From: Lysobacterales bacterium
GTDB taxonomy: Bacteria > Pseudomonadota > Gammaproteobacteria > Xanthomonadales > Marinicellaceae
Length of the DNA: 64,000 bases
Assembly: GCA_020442635.1 (NCBI GenBank)
Contig: JAGRJR010000002.1
Location: 1-64,000, forward strand
Reading direction: 5' to 3'
Both the position numbers and the translations under genes were made by a program. Below the pieces are notes generated by a model. It had not been told where the DNA came from and searched no databases. It saw nothing but the letters and a program-made list of their open reading frames with translations. This document shows, piece after piece, positions 8,727 to 16,833 of this stretch; positions within the stretch are counted from its first letter, which is position 1; every line of letters begins with the position of its first letter.

Positions 8727-9443
8727 ATGAGACCATCAAAACGAAAAAACAATGAATTAAGACCTGTTAGCATCGAACGCAATTACACCATGCATGCCGA
8801 AGGTTCTGTGATGATATCTTGTGGCAACACCAAAGTTCTCTGCAATGCCAGTATAGAAGATCGTATTCCAATTTGGTTAAGAGGCAAAGGTCAGGGCTGG
8901 GTAACAGCCGAATATGGAATGTTACCCAGATCAACCCATTCGCGCATGGGTCGTGAAGCGGCCAGTGGGAAGCAAGGTGGACGCACATTGGAAATCCAAC
9001 GTTTGATTGCACGTTCCTTGCGAGCTGTGGTGGACTTGAAAGCATTGGGAGAACGGGTGATTACCGTTGATTGTGATGTAATTCAGGCCGATGGCGGCAC
9101 ACGAACAGCTTCCATCACGGGTGCTTATGTGGCGATGTGTGATGCTGTTGAACATTTAGTTAAAACTGGCCAACTCAAAACCAACCCAATTCATGGCTCA
9201 ATCGCTGCTGTATCTGTTGGCATTTATAACAATGAGCCTGTCCTTGACCTTGACTATCCTGAGGATTCCAATGCCGAAACTGACATGAACGTAGTGATGA
9301 ATGATGGTGGACATTTCATTGAAGTTCAGGGCACAGCGGAAGGTCATGCGTTTCGTCGAGAAGAGTTGAATGAATTGTTGGATCTGGCTGAACATGGCAT
9401 TAAACAACTGATAGAAGCTCAATACCAGGCATTGGCAAAGTAA
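8727..9443 (+). CDS. rph: Ribonuclease PH
   Basis: A 238-residue phosphorolytic 3'-5' exoribonuclease that trims tRNA 3' ends. The N-terminus [14 protein letters not shown] is diagnostic, followed by [19 protein letters not shown] and [17 protein letters not shown] with the conserved arginines. The active-site region [19 protein letters not shown] and [17 protein letters not shown] are also present. Length is normal. Its stop and the rdgB start share one base (TAATG), starting a compact rph-rdgB-hemW operon that is common in Gammaproteobacteria. Confidence 0.97.
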   Translation: MRPSKRKNNELRPVSIERNYTMHAEGSVMISCGNTKVLCNASIEDRIPIWLRGKGQGWVTAEYGMLPRSTHSRMGREAASGKQGGRTLEIQRLIARSLRAVVDLKALGERVITVDCDVIQADGGTRTASITGAYVAMCDAVEHLVKTGQLKTNPIHGSIAAVSVGIYNNEPVLDLDYPEDSNAETDMNVVMNDGGHFIEVQGTAEGHAFRREELNELLDLAEHGIKQLIEAQYQALAK

Positions 9444-10039
9444 TGAAACCCATTCAACAAGTAATGCTTGCTAGCGGTAATGTAGGTAAGCTCAAAGAGT
9501 TCAATGATGCCTTTGTCGATTTAGGCATCGAATTAGTTCCACAGCCAAAAACCAGCGAATATGAAGTGGATGAAACAGGCACCACATTTGTCGAAAACGC
9601 CATCATCAAAGCCAGACATGCAAGTCAATTGAGCGGTTTACCGAGCTTAGCCGATGATTCCGGTTTAATAGTACCAGCTCTTAACGGTGAACCGGGTGTC
9701 TATTCAGCCCGTTATGCCGGTTTACCCAGTGATGCGTCGAAGAACCTGAATTTATTATTGAAAAATATGGAAGGTATCAATAATCGTGATGCCTATTTTT
9801 TTTGCTGTCTGGTTTATATGAGACATCATCAGGATCCAGACCCTCTGATTGCCAAAGGCATCTGGCCTGGCTCAATAACAACCGCAGCCAGTGGCTCAAA
9901 TGGCTTTGGTTATGACCCCATTTTTTACGTACACGATCATCAATGCACCGCTGCTGAACTGCCAGCCGAAATTAAAAAAGCCATTTCACATCGTGGACAA
10001 GCCATTACTGCTTTGAAACCCCAGATCGCTGGATTGTAA
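9443..10039 (+). CDS. rdgB: XTP/dITP diphosphatase (Ham1/RdgB)
   Basis: A 198-residue house-cleaning nucleotide pyrophosphatase that removes dITP, XTP and ITP. Family marks are LASGNVGKLKEF at the N-terminus, TFVENAIIKARHAS, the catalytic LADDSGLIV, PGVYSARYAG, and SGSNGFGYDPIF near residue 150. It starts inside the rph stop and ends 7 nt before hemW. Confidence 0.96.
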   Translation: MKPIQQVMLASGNVGKLKEFNDAFVDLGIELVPQPKTSEYEVDETGTTFVENAIIKARHASQLSGLPSLADDSGLIVPALNGEPGVYSARYAGLPSDASKNLNLLLKNMEGINNRDAYFFCCLVYMRHHQDPDPLIAKGIWPGSITTAASGSNGFGYDPIFYVHDHQCTAAELPAEIKKAISHRGQAITALKPQIAGL

Positions 10040-10046
10040 AACCGCC

Positions 10047-11192
10047 ATGATGCCACCCAAGCTCAGTTTGTATATTCACTTTCCCTGGTGTGTCAGCAAG
10101 TGTCCCTACTGTGATTTCAATTCACATGAATTAAAAAACAAGATCGAAGAACTGACCTATATCGAAGCTTTGCTCAAGGATTTACAACAGGACTTGCCAA
10201 AGGTTTGGGGCAGAACGGTTAACACCATTTTTATGGGGGGTGGCACACCCAGTTTATTTTCTGCCAGAGCAATGCAATCACTGATGCAACAGTTGCGCGC
10301 TTTGTTACCATTGCGTCCTGACGCTGAAGTCACCATGGAAGTGAACCCAGGGAGTCAGGAGTTTGATGAGTTCTCAGGATATTTGGCAGCTGGCATTAAT
10401 CGTTTGTCCTTCGGTATTCAATCATTAGATGATCAACAATTACAAAACTTAAAACGAATCCATAACAGTGAACAAGCCAGAGCAGCCATACAAAAAGCTA
10501 AAACCGCTGGTTATAAAAACTTCAATCTCGATATGATGTTTGGTTTACCACAACAAACATTACAAGCGGCCAAGGAAGACCTTTTGCAATTAATTGATCT
10601 GGGATCCACACATATTTCCTATTATCAACTAACCATAGAGCCAAACACATTGTTTGCTGTGAAAACGCCTGATTATTTGCCTGATTTGGAATTACAGCAT
10701 GACATGTTCCTGCAAGGACAGGAAATTCTGGCTGTACATGGTTTTGAACAGTATGAAGTATCGGCTTATGCCCGCCCTGGTTTTCGCAGTGAACATAACC
10801 TCAACTACTGGCAATTCGGTGACTATCTGGGTATAGGCGCTGGTGCGCACAGTAAAATTACCAACGGATTGAACAAAACCATTCAACGACAAGTGAAACA
10901 GAAACACCCACAAATGTTTTTGAATCATGCGGGTACAGCCAAAGGCATTATTGAAACTCGGCTTTTGGATGAACAAACCTTACCTTTTGAGTTTTTATTA
11001 AACGCCCTGAGACTCAAACAAGCCTTTTCTTGGCAAAAATTCACCGACACAACTGGAATGCCTGCTGAACACCTGCAACATACTTTTGACCAACACATCC
11101 CCACTGAATGGTTCATAATGGACGGCGTTGGTTTACAGTTAACAGATCAAGGCTTTTTAATGAGTGATGAAATACTACAACACTTTTTGTAA
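10047..11192 (+). CDS. hemW: Radical SAM haem chaperone HemW
   Basis: A 381-residue radical SAM protein formerly annotated as coproporphyrinogen oxidase-like. The cluster motif is HFPWCVSKCPYCDFNSH (CxxxCxxC), with GGGTPS, EVNPGS, GINRLSFGIQS and GLPQQT following in the expected order. The C-terminal HemN domain is present (EFLLNALRL). HemW delivers haem to membrane proteins. An alternative in-frame ATG is the very next codon (10050). It is the last gene of the rph-rdgB-hemW operon. Confidence 0.93.
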   Translation: MMPPKLSLYIHFPWCVSKCPYCDFNSHELKNKIEELTYIEALLKDLQQDLPKVWGRTVNTIFMGGGTPSLFSARAMQSLMQQLRALLPLRPDAEVTMEVNPGSQEFDEFSGYLAAGINRLSFGIQSLDDQQLQNLKRIHNSEQARAAIQKAKTAGYKNFNLDMMFGLPQQTLQAAKEDLLQLIDLGSTHISYYQLTIEPNTLFAVKTPDYLPDLELQHDMFLQGQEILAVHGFEQYEVSAYARPGFRSEHNLNYWQFGDYLGIGAGAHSKITNGLNKTIQRQVKQKHPQMFLNHAGTAKGIIETRLLDEQTLPFEFLLNALRLKQAFSWQKFTDTTGMPAEHLQHTFDQHIPTEWFIMDGVGLQLTDQGFLMSDEILQHFL

Positions 11193-11256
11193 AATTTAAT
11201 GTGACTGTAACAACTAATCAATTAAAATCCACACACAAAAACAAACATAAACACCC

Positions 11257-12459
11257 ATGCAAAACCGCCGAAAATTCATTGAAAACATCCTAAAGATTTC
11301 AGCTTTATCCGCAGCATTACCAGCCTGGTCAAAAACCACACAATTCGATCAACAACAAGCCATGCAGCATCTACTACCCGCTGATTCAAACGGTATCAGA
11401 TTACCCTATGGCTTTAAATCAAGGGTTGTTGCTGTTGAAGGCAAGCCAGCGGCTAAAAATTCAAATTATCTGTGGCACGAACGACCAGACGGCGGTGCTG
11501 TTTATGAAGATTTCAGCCGCAGCAACCAAGGGGGCTGGGTTTATGTTTCCAATGAAGAAAGCAAAACCGGTGGTGTAGGTGCTTTGATGTTCAATGCCGA
11601 AGGAGAAGTCATAGACTCATACCGCATACTGGACAACACTTTATGGAATTGTGCCGGTGGCAAAACGCCATGGAATACTTGGCTTTCAGCCGAAGAGTTT
11701 CCTTACGGCATGGTCTGGGAGTGTGATCCTTATGGCAAAAATCAGGCCAAAGCAGTTCCCTGCCTGGGTTCTTTTGAGCATGAAGCCTGTGCTATTGATC
11801 CCATGGGTCGCACCATTTATCTGACTGAAGATGAAAAAAATGGCCGCTTTTACCGCACAGTTTTACCCAACTATCCAAGCTATGAAGGCGGTCAATTACA
11901 AGTGGCTGAGGTGACAGGCGACCCAATGGCTGGTGAAGCCAAACTTACCTGGCACAATGTCCCCAACCCAAACCCCAAGAAGCCTGAATTGGAAACCCGT
12001 TATCAAGTCGAACAATCGACCATTTTCAATGGCGGAGAAGGCATCTGGTTTCATGCCGGATACATTTATTTTTCCACCAAAGGTGATAACCGCATTTGGT
12101 CACTGAATACCGAAACTCAGCAAATCAAAGTCATCTACGACTTCAAAACCAGCCAATACCCAGTACTCAAAGGTGTTGATAACATCACTGTTGATAACAA
12201 CGGGTACATCTATGTTTGTGAGGACGGTGGTGACATGCAAATCGTGGTACTTAGTGAATCTGGCAAAACTTTGCCGTTGTTACAAATCGAGAATCAAAAC
12301 AAATCTGAAATCACTGGCGTGGCCTTCACCAAGGATTTTAAACGCATGTATTTCAGTTCACAAAGAGGACCATCAAAAAATGGCAACCTTGGTATCACCT
12401 ATGAAGTTACTGGCCCTTTCGAGCACATCGGTCAGTTTTTTTCAACTTTAACTACTTAA
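11257..12459 (+). CDS. Tat-exported PhoX-like (DUF839) protein
   Basis: A 400-residue protein with a twin-arginine-type signal (NRRKFIENI, then a hydrophobic stretch to about residue 25). The body is a PhoX/DUF839-type beta-propeller: ETRYQVEQSTIFNGGEG, WLSAEEFPYG, GSFEHEACAIDP and WFHAGYIYFSTKGDNR. PhoX proteins are calcium/iron phosphomonoesterases of the periplasm, but many DUF839 members are untested. At 400 residues it is shorter than classical PhoX (about 600+), so phosphatase activity is uncertain. It starts 64 nt after hemW and may have its own promoter. Confidence 0.75.
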   Translation: MQNRRKFIENILKISALSAALPAWSKTTQFDQQQAMQHLLPADSNGIRLPYGFKSRVVAVEGKPAAKNSNYLWHERPDGGAVYEDFSRSNQGGWVYVSNEESKTGGVGALMFNAEGEVIDSYRILDNTLWNCAGGKTPWNTWLSAEEFPYGMVWECDPYGKNQAKAVPCLGSFEHEACAIDPMGRTIYLTEDEKNGRFYRTVLPNYPSYEGGQLQVAEVTGDPMAGEAKLTWHNVPNPNPKKPELETRYQVEQSTIFNGGEGIWFHAGYIYFSTKGDNRIWSLNTETQQIKVIYDFKTSQYPVLKGVDNITVDNNGYIYVCEDGGDMQIVVLSESGKTLPLLQIENQNKSEITGVAFTKDFKRMYFSSQRGPSKNGNLGITYEVTGPFEHIGQFFSTLTT

Positions 12460-12569
12460 TCGAACCTGAAAAAGGCATAACTTATTGTTAAACATAAGAA
12501 ATCACTTACAAACTCCATTTTTTTCGACCAAGAAATAGTAGATACCCTGCATTTTTCTGGTCGACGATA

Positions 12570-12696
12570 TAGCACTTGGACGTGCTACCTTAAGCCGTGA
12601 GGCTCAAGAAAGGTCAAATAACACCAGCAAAATCGCACTTTTGCGGTAAAGTGTTTTTTGGCCGATACTGAAAAAGGTCAGGATGGACTTTTTCAG
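12570..12696. other. Run of consecutive stem-loops in an intergenic region
   Basis: Four dyads follow one another: TAGCAC/GTGCTA (12570-12587), ACCTT-AGCC-GTGA-GGCT-AAGGT (12587-12614), CACTTT/AAAGTG (12636-12653) and CTGAAAAAG/CTTTTTCAG (12668-12696). The density exceeds what a simple converging-gene spacer needs. It may be a small RNA, a 3' UTR structure or a palindromic repeat. No promoter is obvious. Confidence 0.35.
12636..12659 (+). terminator. Rho-independent terminator downstream of the PhoX-like gene
   Basis: Six-bp stem CACTTT/AAAGTG with loop TGCGGT, followed by six T (12654-12659). It is AT-rich for a terminator, but the T-run is good. Confidence 0.55.
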
Positions 12697-12706
12697 AGAC
12701 GACTAC

Positions 12707-13303
12707 TTAATCATAGAAATCAACCACACCCGTTTTTAAACAGTAACAAGCGCCAACCACCTGTAGTCGGCCTTGTGCCACCCGAGATTCGATGATTTCT
12801 GAAGCACTGCTGAGCTGGGCCACCGACTTGATGACATTGGCCTTAACTGCATCATCGGCGCTAATTTGATCCAGTGAGCTATTTAACAACATGGGTTCAA
12901 TGGCCGGTTTTACACGTCTGACAATGGCCTGAATATTGATTGAGCCTGGTTTGTCAGGGTTTTTCATCGCATCAATAGTCGCCTGAATGGCACCACAATT
13001 TGAATGCCCCAAAACCACCACAAGTGGTGAATTAAACATACTCACAGCAAATTCAACACTACCAACTTGCGAAGGTGCCACAATATTTCCAGCCACTCGA
13101 ATCACAAATAAATCACCCAAGCCTTGATCAAATACCAATTCTGCTGGCACCCTTGAATCAGAACAGCCCAGAATGATGGCAAAGGGGTTTTGCGCTTCTA
13201 CAGCTGCAATGCGTTGAGAGCTGATGGATTCGATGTCGTGAATACTTTTGCCTGTGGCAAACCGGGCGTTACCCTCTTTCAATTTTTTTAAGGACTCAAT
13301 CAT
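12707..13303 (-). CDS. can: Beta-class carbonic anhydrase
   Basis: A 198-residue enzyme interconverting CO2 and bicarbonate. The zinc motifs are CSDSRV near residue 48 and HSNCGA near residue 100, with the catalytic Asp/Arg pair inside the first. There is no signal peptide, so it is cytoplasmic. A TTG one codon earlier (13306) is possible. ATG 13303 is preferred because it overlaps the stop of the upstream GNAT gene as TGATG, a re-initiation arrangement. Confidence 0.93.
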   Translation of the reverse strand: MIESLKKLKEGNARFATGKSIHDIESISSQRIAAVEAQNPFAIILGCSDSRVPAELVFDQGLGDLFVIRVAGNIVAPSQVGSVEFAVSMFNSPLVVVLGHSNCGAIQATIDAMKNPDKPGSINIQAIVRRVKPAIEPMLLNSSLDQISADDAVKANVIKSVAQLSSASEIIESRVAQGRLQVVGACYCLKTGVVDFYD

Positions 13304-13746
13304 CAATTTATCGGTAAAAAATAGTGGTATGTGGCTGTTTGTTTTTCATAGCCGATCTTATCATACAAAGCCTGTGCTTGAATATTATCCAAATCAGTTT
13401 CCAGAATAATGCCTTTGCTGCCTGTTTGCTCTGCAAATTCTTTGGCCGCTGCCATCAAAGCTTGTGCAACACCATGTTTTCTGACATTTGAGTCCACAAA
13501 CAAATCATTCAAAATCCACAAACGCTGCATGGTAACGGAAGAAAAACTGGGATATAGCTGAGTAAATCCAACCAACTGGCCATGATTTTCTGCCACAAAA
13601 ACCACAGATTCCTGCTGTTCCATACGGGCACTCAGGAAATTTCGGGCTCCTGCTAAATCACTGGACTGCTGATAAAACTGACGATAAGCATCAAATAACT
13701 GACTCAAGGCTTCTAAATCACTTGGTTTAGCTTTTCTGACAATCAT
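13303..13746 (-). CDS. GNAT-family N-acetyltransferase
   Basis: A 147-residue acetyl-CoA-dependent acetyltransferase. The pantetheine-binding loop is NDLFVDSNVRKHGVAQAL around residues 80-97 (R-x-x-G/A core). The C-terminal ILETDLDNIQAQALYDKIGY is typical of the fold. It is co-transcribed with the carbonic anhydrase gene, sharing one base. The substrate is not deducible. Confidence 0.85.
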   Translation of the reverse strand: MIVRKAKPSDLEALSQLFDAYRQFYQQSSDLAGARNFLSARMEQQESVVFVAENHGQLVGFTQLYPSFSSVTMQRLWILNDLFVDSNVRKHGVAQALMAAAKEFAEQTGSKGIILETDLDNIQAQALYDKIGYEKQTATYHYFLPIN

Positions 13747-13875
13747 AGGTTGTTCATATTGATAAATGAACCGCCATTATAGTCTGCCAACAAATTTGAC
13801 TGACTTATTAATCATTTTTTTGAATGTTTCATACGGAACCAACCAGAGCATTCAATTCGACATCAACCATTTATA

Positions 13876-14262
13876 TCATTGCCAAATACCCTCATCCCAA
13901 TTCATTTCATCCCAATTATTTGACACTCCACAATTAACGTGAACATCATCAACACCACCGATCAACATATGCCCTTCACCATTGCTCACTGAACAAAACT
14001 GACCAGATGGCTGAGCACTCACTGTAACCGCATAACTTGCACCAGATACGATTTCTTGTCCAAATACAAAAACACCATTTTCATTGACTTCAATCGTCTC
14101 GATACCTAACGAAGTTGAGAGTTGAAGCCCAATTGAACCTGAGGCTAAACCATTCATCATTCCAGAAACAGTTCCGGTATTTTCAAATCCATTTTTGAAA
14201 ATCAGTTGTGCATCACTACTCATACTCAAAAAGAACATACCAATTAAAATGAGATACTTCAT
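13876..14262 (-). CDS. Small secreted protein with I-F-x-N-G-F-E motif after the signal peptide
   Basis: A 128-residue protein. Signal peptide residues 1-18 end in SSDA, and the mature chain begins QLIFKNGFE. Residues 30-111 resemble a short beta-sandwich unit often tandemly repeated in secreted bacterial proteins (SGLASGSIGLQLS, VNENGVFVFGQEIVSGASYAVTV, QPSGQFCSVSNGEG, VHVNC), with two Cys likely paired. The tail is Trp/Asp-rich (NWDEMNWDEGIWQ). It lies 9 nt downstream of the repeat protein gene and is almost certainly co-expressed. No enzymatic residues are visible; a structural or cell-surface role is a guess. Confidence 0.65.
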   Translation of the reverse strand: MKYLILIGMFFLSMSSDAQLIFKNGFENTGTVSGMMNGLASGSIGLQLSTSLGIETIEVNENGVFVFGQEIVSGASYAVTVSAQPSGQFCSVSNGEGHMLIGGVDDVHVNCGVSNNWDEMNWDEGIWQ

Positions 14263-14271
14263 GACATTTCC

Positions 14272-15666
14272 TTATTGATCTTGAGATAAGGAGCCGGCCA
14301 CCCAATCCCGACTGCCTGTTGCATCACGAAGATAACCTCCACTGACAACGGATTCCTGACCAATTGCCTCATTCTGAACGCCGCCAACCACCACTGACCG
14401 AGTACCTAAGGCATCATTCGCATCACCAGATACCACAATTGAATCATCGCCTATTGCATCATTCCATCTACCACTTAGCACCACCGATCCAATACCCGAA
14501 GCATCATTTCCACTACCACCAACAGCCACCGATCTCAGTCCCAAAGCTTGATTTGTTGAACCACCCAATGCAGTAGCATAGTCAGCTTTTGCGCTATTTT
14601 GGTAACCTCCAACAGAAGTGGCATATAAATTTTGGGCGAAGTTATCCAGTCCTGCAACCACATGACTCAATTTCCCCCAAGCATCATTTAACCTACCACC
14701 TGAAATGCTGGACAACTCTCCTTTTGCAGTATTTTGTTCTCCTGCCATAATGACACTGCGAATACCTTCCGCTCGATTACTTTTACCTCCTACTACACTG
14801 GAATAATCTCCTATAGAATGATTGGTACTTCCACCTAAAATACTTGAAAAACCACCGCTGGCGATGTTCTGGTAGCCTCCTGAAATACTGGCATAACTAA
14901 AAGTTGTGGCATTTTCTTTACCGCCAGTAACATTGGAAAATTGTCCCATTGCAAGGTTATTTTCACCACCGGTCACACTGGCATAGTTAGCCATGGCCAT
15001 ATTGCCTTTTCCGCCAGTTACACTGGCATAAGCCCCATTTGAGACATTGAGGAAGCCACTGACAATGGCACCAAAATCATCAAAGGAATTGCCCACTCCA
15101 ACGACTAAATTGTGCGAACCACGCCGAATATTAGAGCTCCAGAACTGTCCGGCTGACTCACAATTTGACTGATTGCTATATTGTGGATCCGAGCAGAAAT
15201 TTGGTGCAAGCACACTCGATTCATTGTAACCAACCATCAGATTACCCAAACCATTGACCACACCACTTGTTGAACCTGTGCCATTGTTGACCTGCACATT
15301 TAGGGCTTCAAAGACGGCAGTCTGATAGCCGTTGACAGTGCCCTTATACAAATGACCATCCAGTTCGAGTACCGTATTGCCTTCAACTGCAGTGAGTCTG
15401 GCATTTAAACCGTTGATGGTGTCCTGTGCATTGCTCAGCTCACCTTGCATCATCGAAACAGCACTTTGCAAACTCAACACCATCGCTTCTAAGTTGGCAA
15501 TTCGGTCATTGTTGTCATCAATGGCTGTTTTGGCAGCATTGAAATTACCATTCACGTCAGCGGCACGAGCTGGTGTTCCTGCAACAAAAGCATTTGGGAT
15601 GACATATTCATCGGCACAGATGACCTGAGTTACCAGCAACAGGAATAATGTAATGTTAGTTTTCAT
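14272..15666 (-). CDS. Exported 15-residue-repeat beta-roll protein (YadA-head-like, no membrane anchor)
   Basis: A 464-residue protein with a signal peptide (1-18). The segment IPNAFVAGTPARAADVNGNF recalls phage tail-fibre and surface proteins. A likely coiled coil follows (about 45-97), and then seventeen exactly 15-residue repeats at residues 198-452, consensus [Y/R/F]-[A/S]-S-V-x-G-G-x-x-N-x-A-x-G-x. The spacing suggests a parallel beta-roll like the heads of trimeric autotransporter adhesins. There is no C-terminal YadA stalk or barrel anchor; the chain stops at SQDQ. A Cys pair lies in the 157-170 loop. I infer a secreted trimeric fibre; attachment to the cell is unexplained. Confidence 0.75.
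   Translation of the reverse strand: MKTNITLFLLLVTQVICADEYVIPNAFVAGTPARAADVNGNFNAAKTAIDDNNDRIANLEAMVLSLQSAVSMMQGELSNAQDTINGLNARLTAVEGNTVLELDGHLYKGTVNGYQTAVFEALNVQVNNGTGSTSGVVNGLGNLMVGYNESSVLAPNFCSDPQYSNQSNCESAGQFWSSNIRRGSHNLVVGVGNSFDDFGAIVSGFLNVSNGAYASVTGGKGNMAMANYASVTGGENNLAMGQFSNVTGGKENATTFSYASISGGYQNIASGGFSSILGGSTNHSIGDYSSVVGGKSNRAEGIRSVIMAGEQNTAKGELSSISGGRLNDAWGKLSHVVAGLDNFAQNLYATSVGGYQNSAKADYATALGGSTNQALGLRSVAVGGSGNDASGIGSVVLSGRWNDAIGDDSIVVSGDANDALGTRSVVVGGVQNEAIGQESVVSGGYLRDATGSRDWVAGSLSQDQ
14311..15075 (-). repeat. Seventeen tandem 45-bp coding repeats
   Basis: The DNA encodes seventeen in-register 15-codon units, preceded by a degenerate copy around residues 184-197. The DNA copies are diverged, with protein pattern kept better than nucleotide sequence. 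That points to old duplication held by selection rather than fresh slippage. Confidence 0.9.
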
Positions 15667-15753
15667 GGCTCAGTTAAGTTTTATTGATTATTGATAACTA
15701 CGTAAAGCCCAAAAAAAACACGACATTCACATATTAAAAACACAGCAAACGTT

Positions 15754-15759
15754 TATAAT
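15754..15759 (+). promoter_or_regulatory. Likely -10 box of the metallo-beta-lactamase-fold gene
   Basis: A perfect TATAAT lies 32 bp before the ATG at 15792. A good -35 is not visible. An AGGTGA ribosome site follows at 15781-15786. The 15667-15782 spacer also serves the divergent repeat-protein gene. Confidence 0.5.
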
Positions 15760-15791
15760 GACTTGCTAAAAAATTTTCACAGGTGACAAAA

Positions 15792-16715
15792 ATGAAAAAC
15801 ATTACATGGGTATTGGGTTTATTGATCAGTGGTTTAACCTTAGCCAAAGAAGAACCCAAAGTCAGCTTTGCCACCACTCAAGTTGGTGATGGCATTTACA
15901 TGCTACAAGGCGAAGGTGGATTTACCGGTGGCAATCTGGGTTTACTGGTCGGTGATGACGGCGTGGTTTTGATAGATGACTCGATGCCCCCGTTTATGGA
16001 TATCATGACCCAGGCCATCAAGGAATTGACAGACCAATCAATTGACTTTCTGATCAACACCCACGTTCATGGTGACCACACCGGCAACAACACCGCCATG
16101 GGTGGGCACACACACATCGTTGCCCATGATAACCTGCGTGCACATATGGTGAAAAACGGCATCCAGACTGGTGAAGGCATGATTCCTGCACCCAAAGACG
16201 CCTTGCCTGTTTTGACTTTCTCTGACCAAATGACCTTTCATTTCAATGGTCAGCCAGCCACCGCCATTCATGTACCTCATGCTCATACTGATGGTGATGC
16301 GTTCATTCATTTCAACAAAGCCAATGTGATTCATACTGGTGATGTTTTCTTCAATGGCTTATTCCCTTTTATTGACCTAGACTCAGGTGGCTCAGTCGAC
16401 GGTTATATTCATGCACAAATGAAAATCATCAGCATGTCCGATGATGACACCAAAATCATACCTGGCCATGGACCATTAGGTAATAAAAAAGATTTGCAAG
16501 CCGCTGTTGATATGTTAATTGATGCCAAAAGTATCATCGCTAAACACATTGAAAAAGGTGACTCATTGGAAACCATTTTGGAAGCCAATCCATTACAAAA
16601 ATACCATGATGATTGGAACTGGGGCTTTATCACCACCGAACGGATGACCCAACAATTGTTCAATGGTTTATCGAAAACACACAGTCACCAGGATGGTAAA
16701 GAACATTCTCATTGA
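15792..16715 (+). CDS. Exported metallo-beta-lactamase-fold hydrolase
   Basis: About 307 residues. ATG 15792 is preferred to the upstream GTG at 15783 because AGGTGA then serves as ribosome site. A signal peptide ends near LTLAKE. The zinc motif is HVHGDHTGNN near residue 93, with HAHTDGD near 165 and GHGPL near 225, giving two complete metal sites. C-terminal His-rich tail: HSHQDGKEHSH. Periplasmic members of this superfamily hydrolyse lactams, thioesters or phosphodiesters, and the substrate here cannot be named. The His tail may bind metal. A terminator follows directly. Confidence 0.85.
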   Translation: MKNITWVLGLLISGLTLAKEEPKVSFATTQVGDGIYMLQGEGGFTGGNLGLLVGDDGVVLIDDSMPPFMDIMTQAIKELTDQSIDFLINTHVHGDHTGNNTAMGGHTHIVAHDNLRAHMVKNGIQTGEGMIPAPKDALPVLTFSDQMTFHFNGQPATAIHVPHAHTDGDAFIHFNKANVIHTGDVFFNGLFPFIDLDSGGSVDGYIHAQMKIISMSDDDTKIIPGHGPLGNKKDLQAAVDMLIDAKSIIAKHIEKGDSLETILEANPLQKYHDDWNWGFITTERMTQQLFNGLSKTHSHQDGKEHSH

Positions 16716-16737
16716 AATATAATTCAACCGTGGAAAA

Positions 16738-16766
16738 AGCCGATGCCTATCTACATCGGCTTTTTT
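16738..16766 (+). terminator. Rho-independent terminator after the MBL-fold gene
   Basis: Stem AGCCGATG/CATCGGCT, 8-nt loop, then a run of T to 16766. It begins 22 nt after the stop codon, with an A-run on the 5' side. Confidence 0.92.
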
Positions 16767-16833
16767 ATTGGAAGTGAAGATTGTTTTTACCTAAAACAAC
16801 CCCATAAACATCAACATTTTGAGCCTAGTCACC

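Noticed and set aside
14311-15075. CRISPR array, from the regular 45-bp periodicity
   Set aside because: The repeats are contiguous coding units with diverged DNA, no spacers and no cas genes.
13876-15666. The two secreted genes as one gene broken by a frameshift
   Set aside because: The downstream gene has its own start and a good signal peptide, so it is a separate gene.
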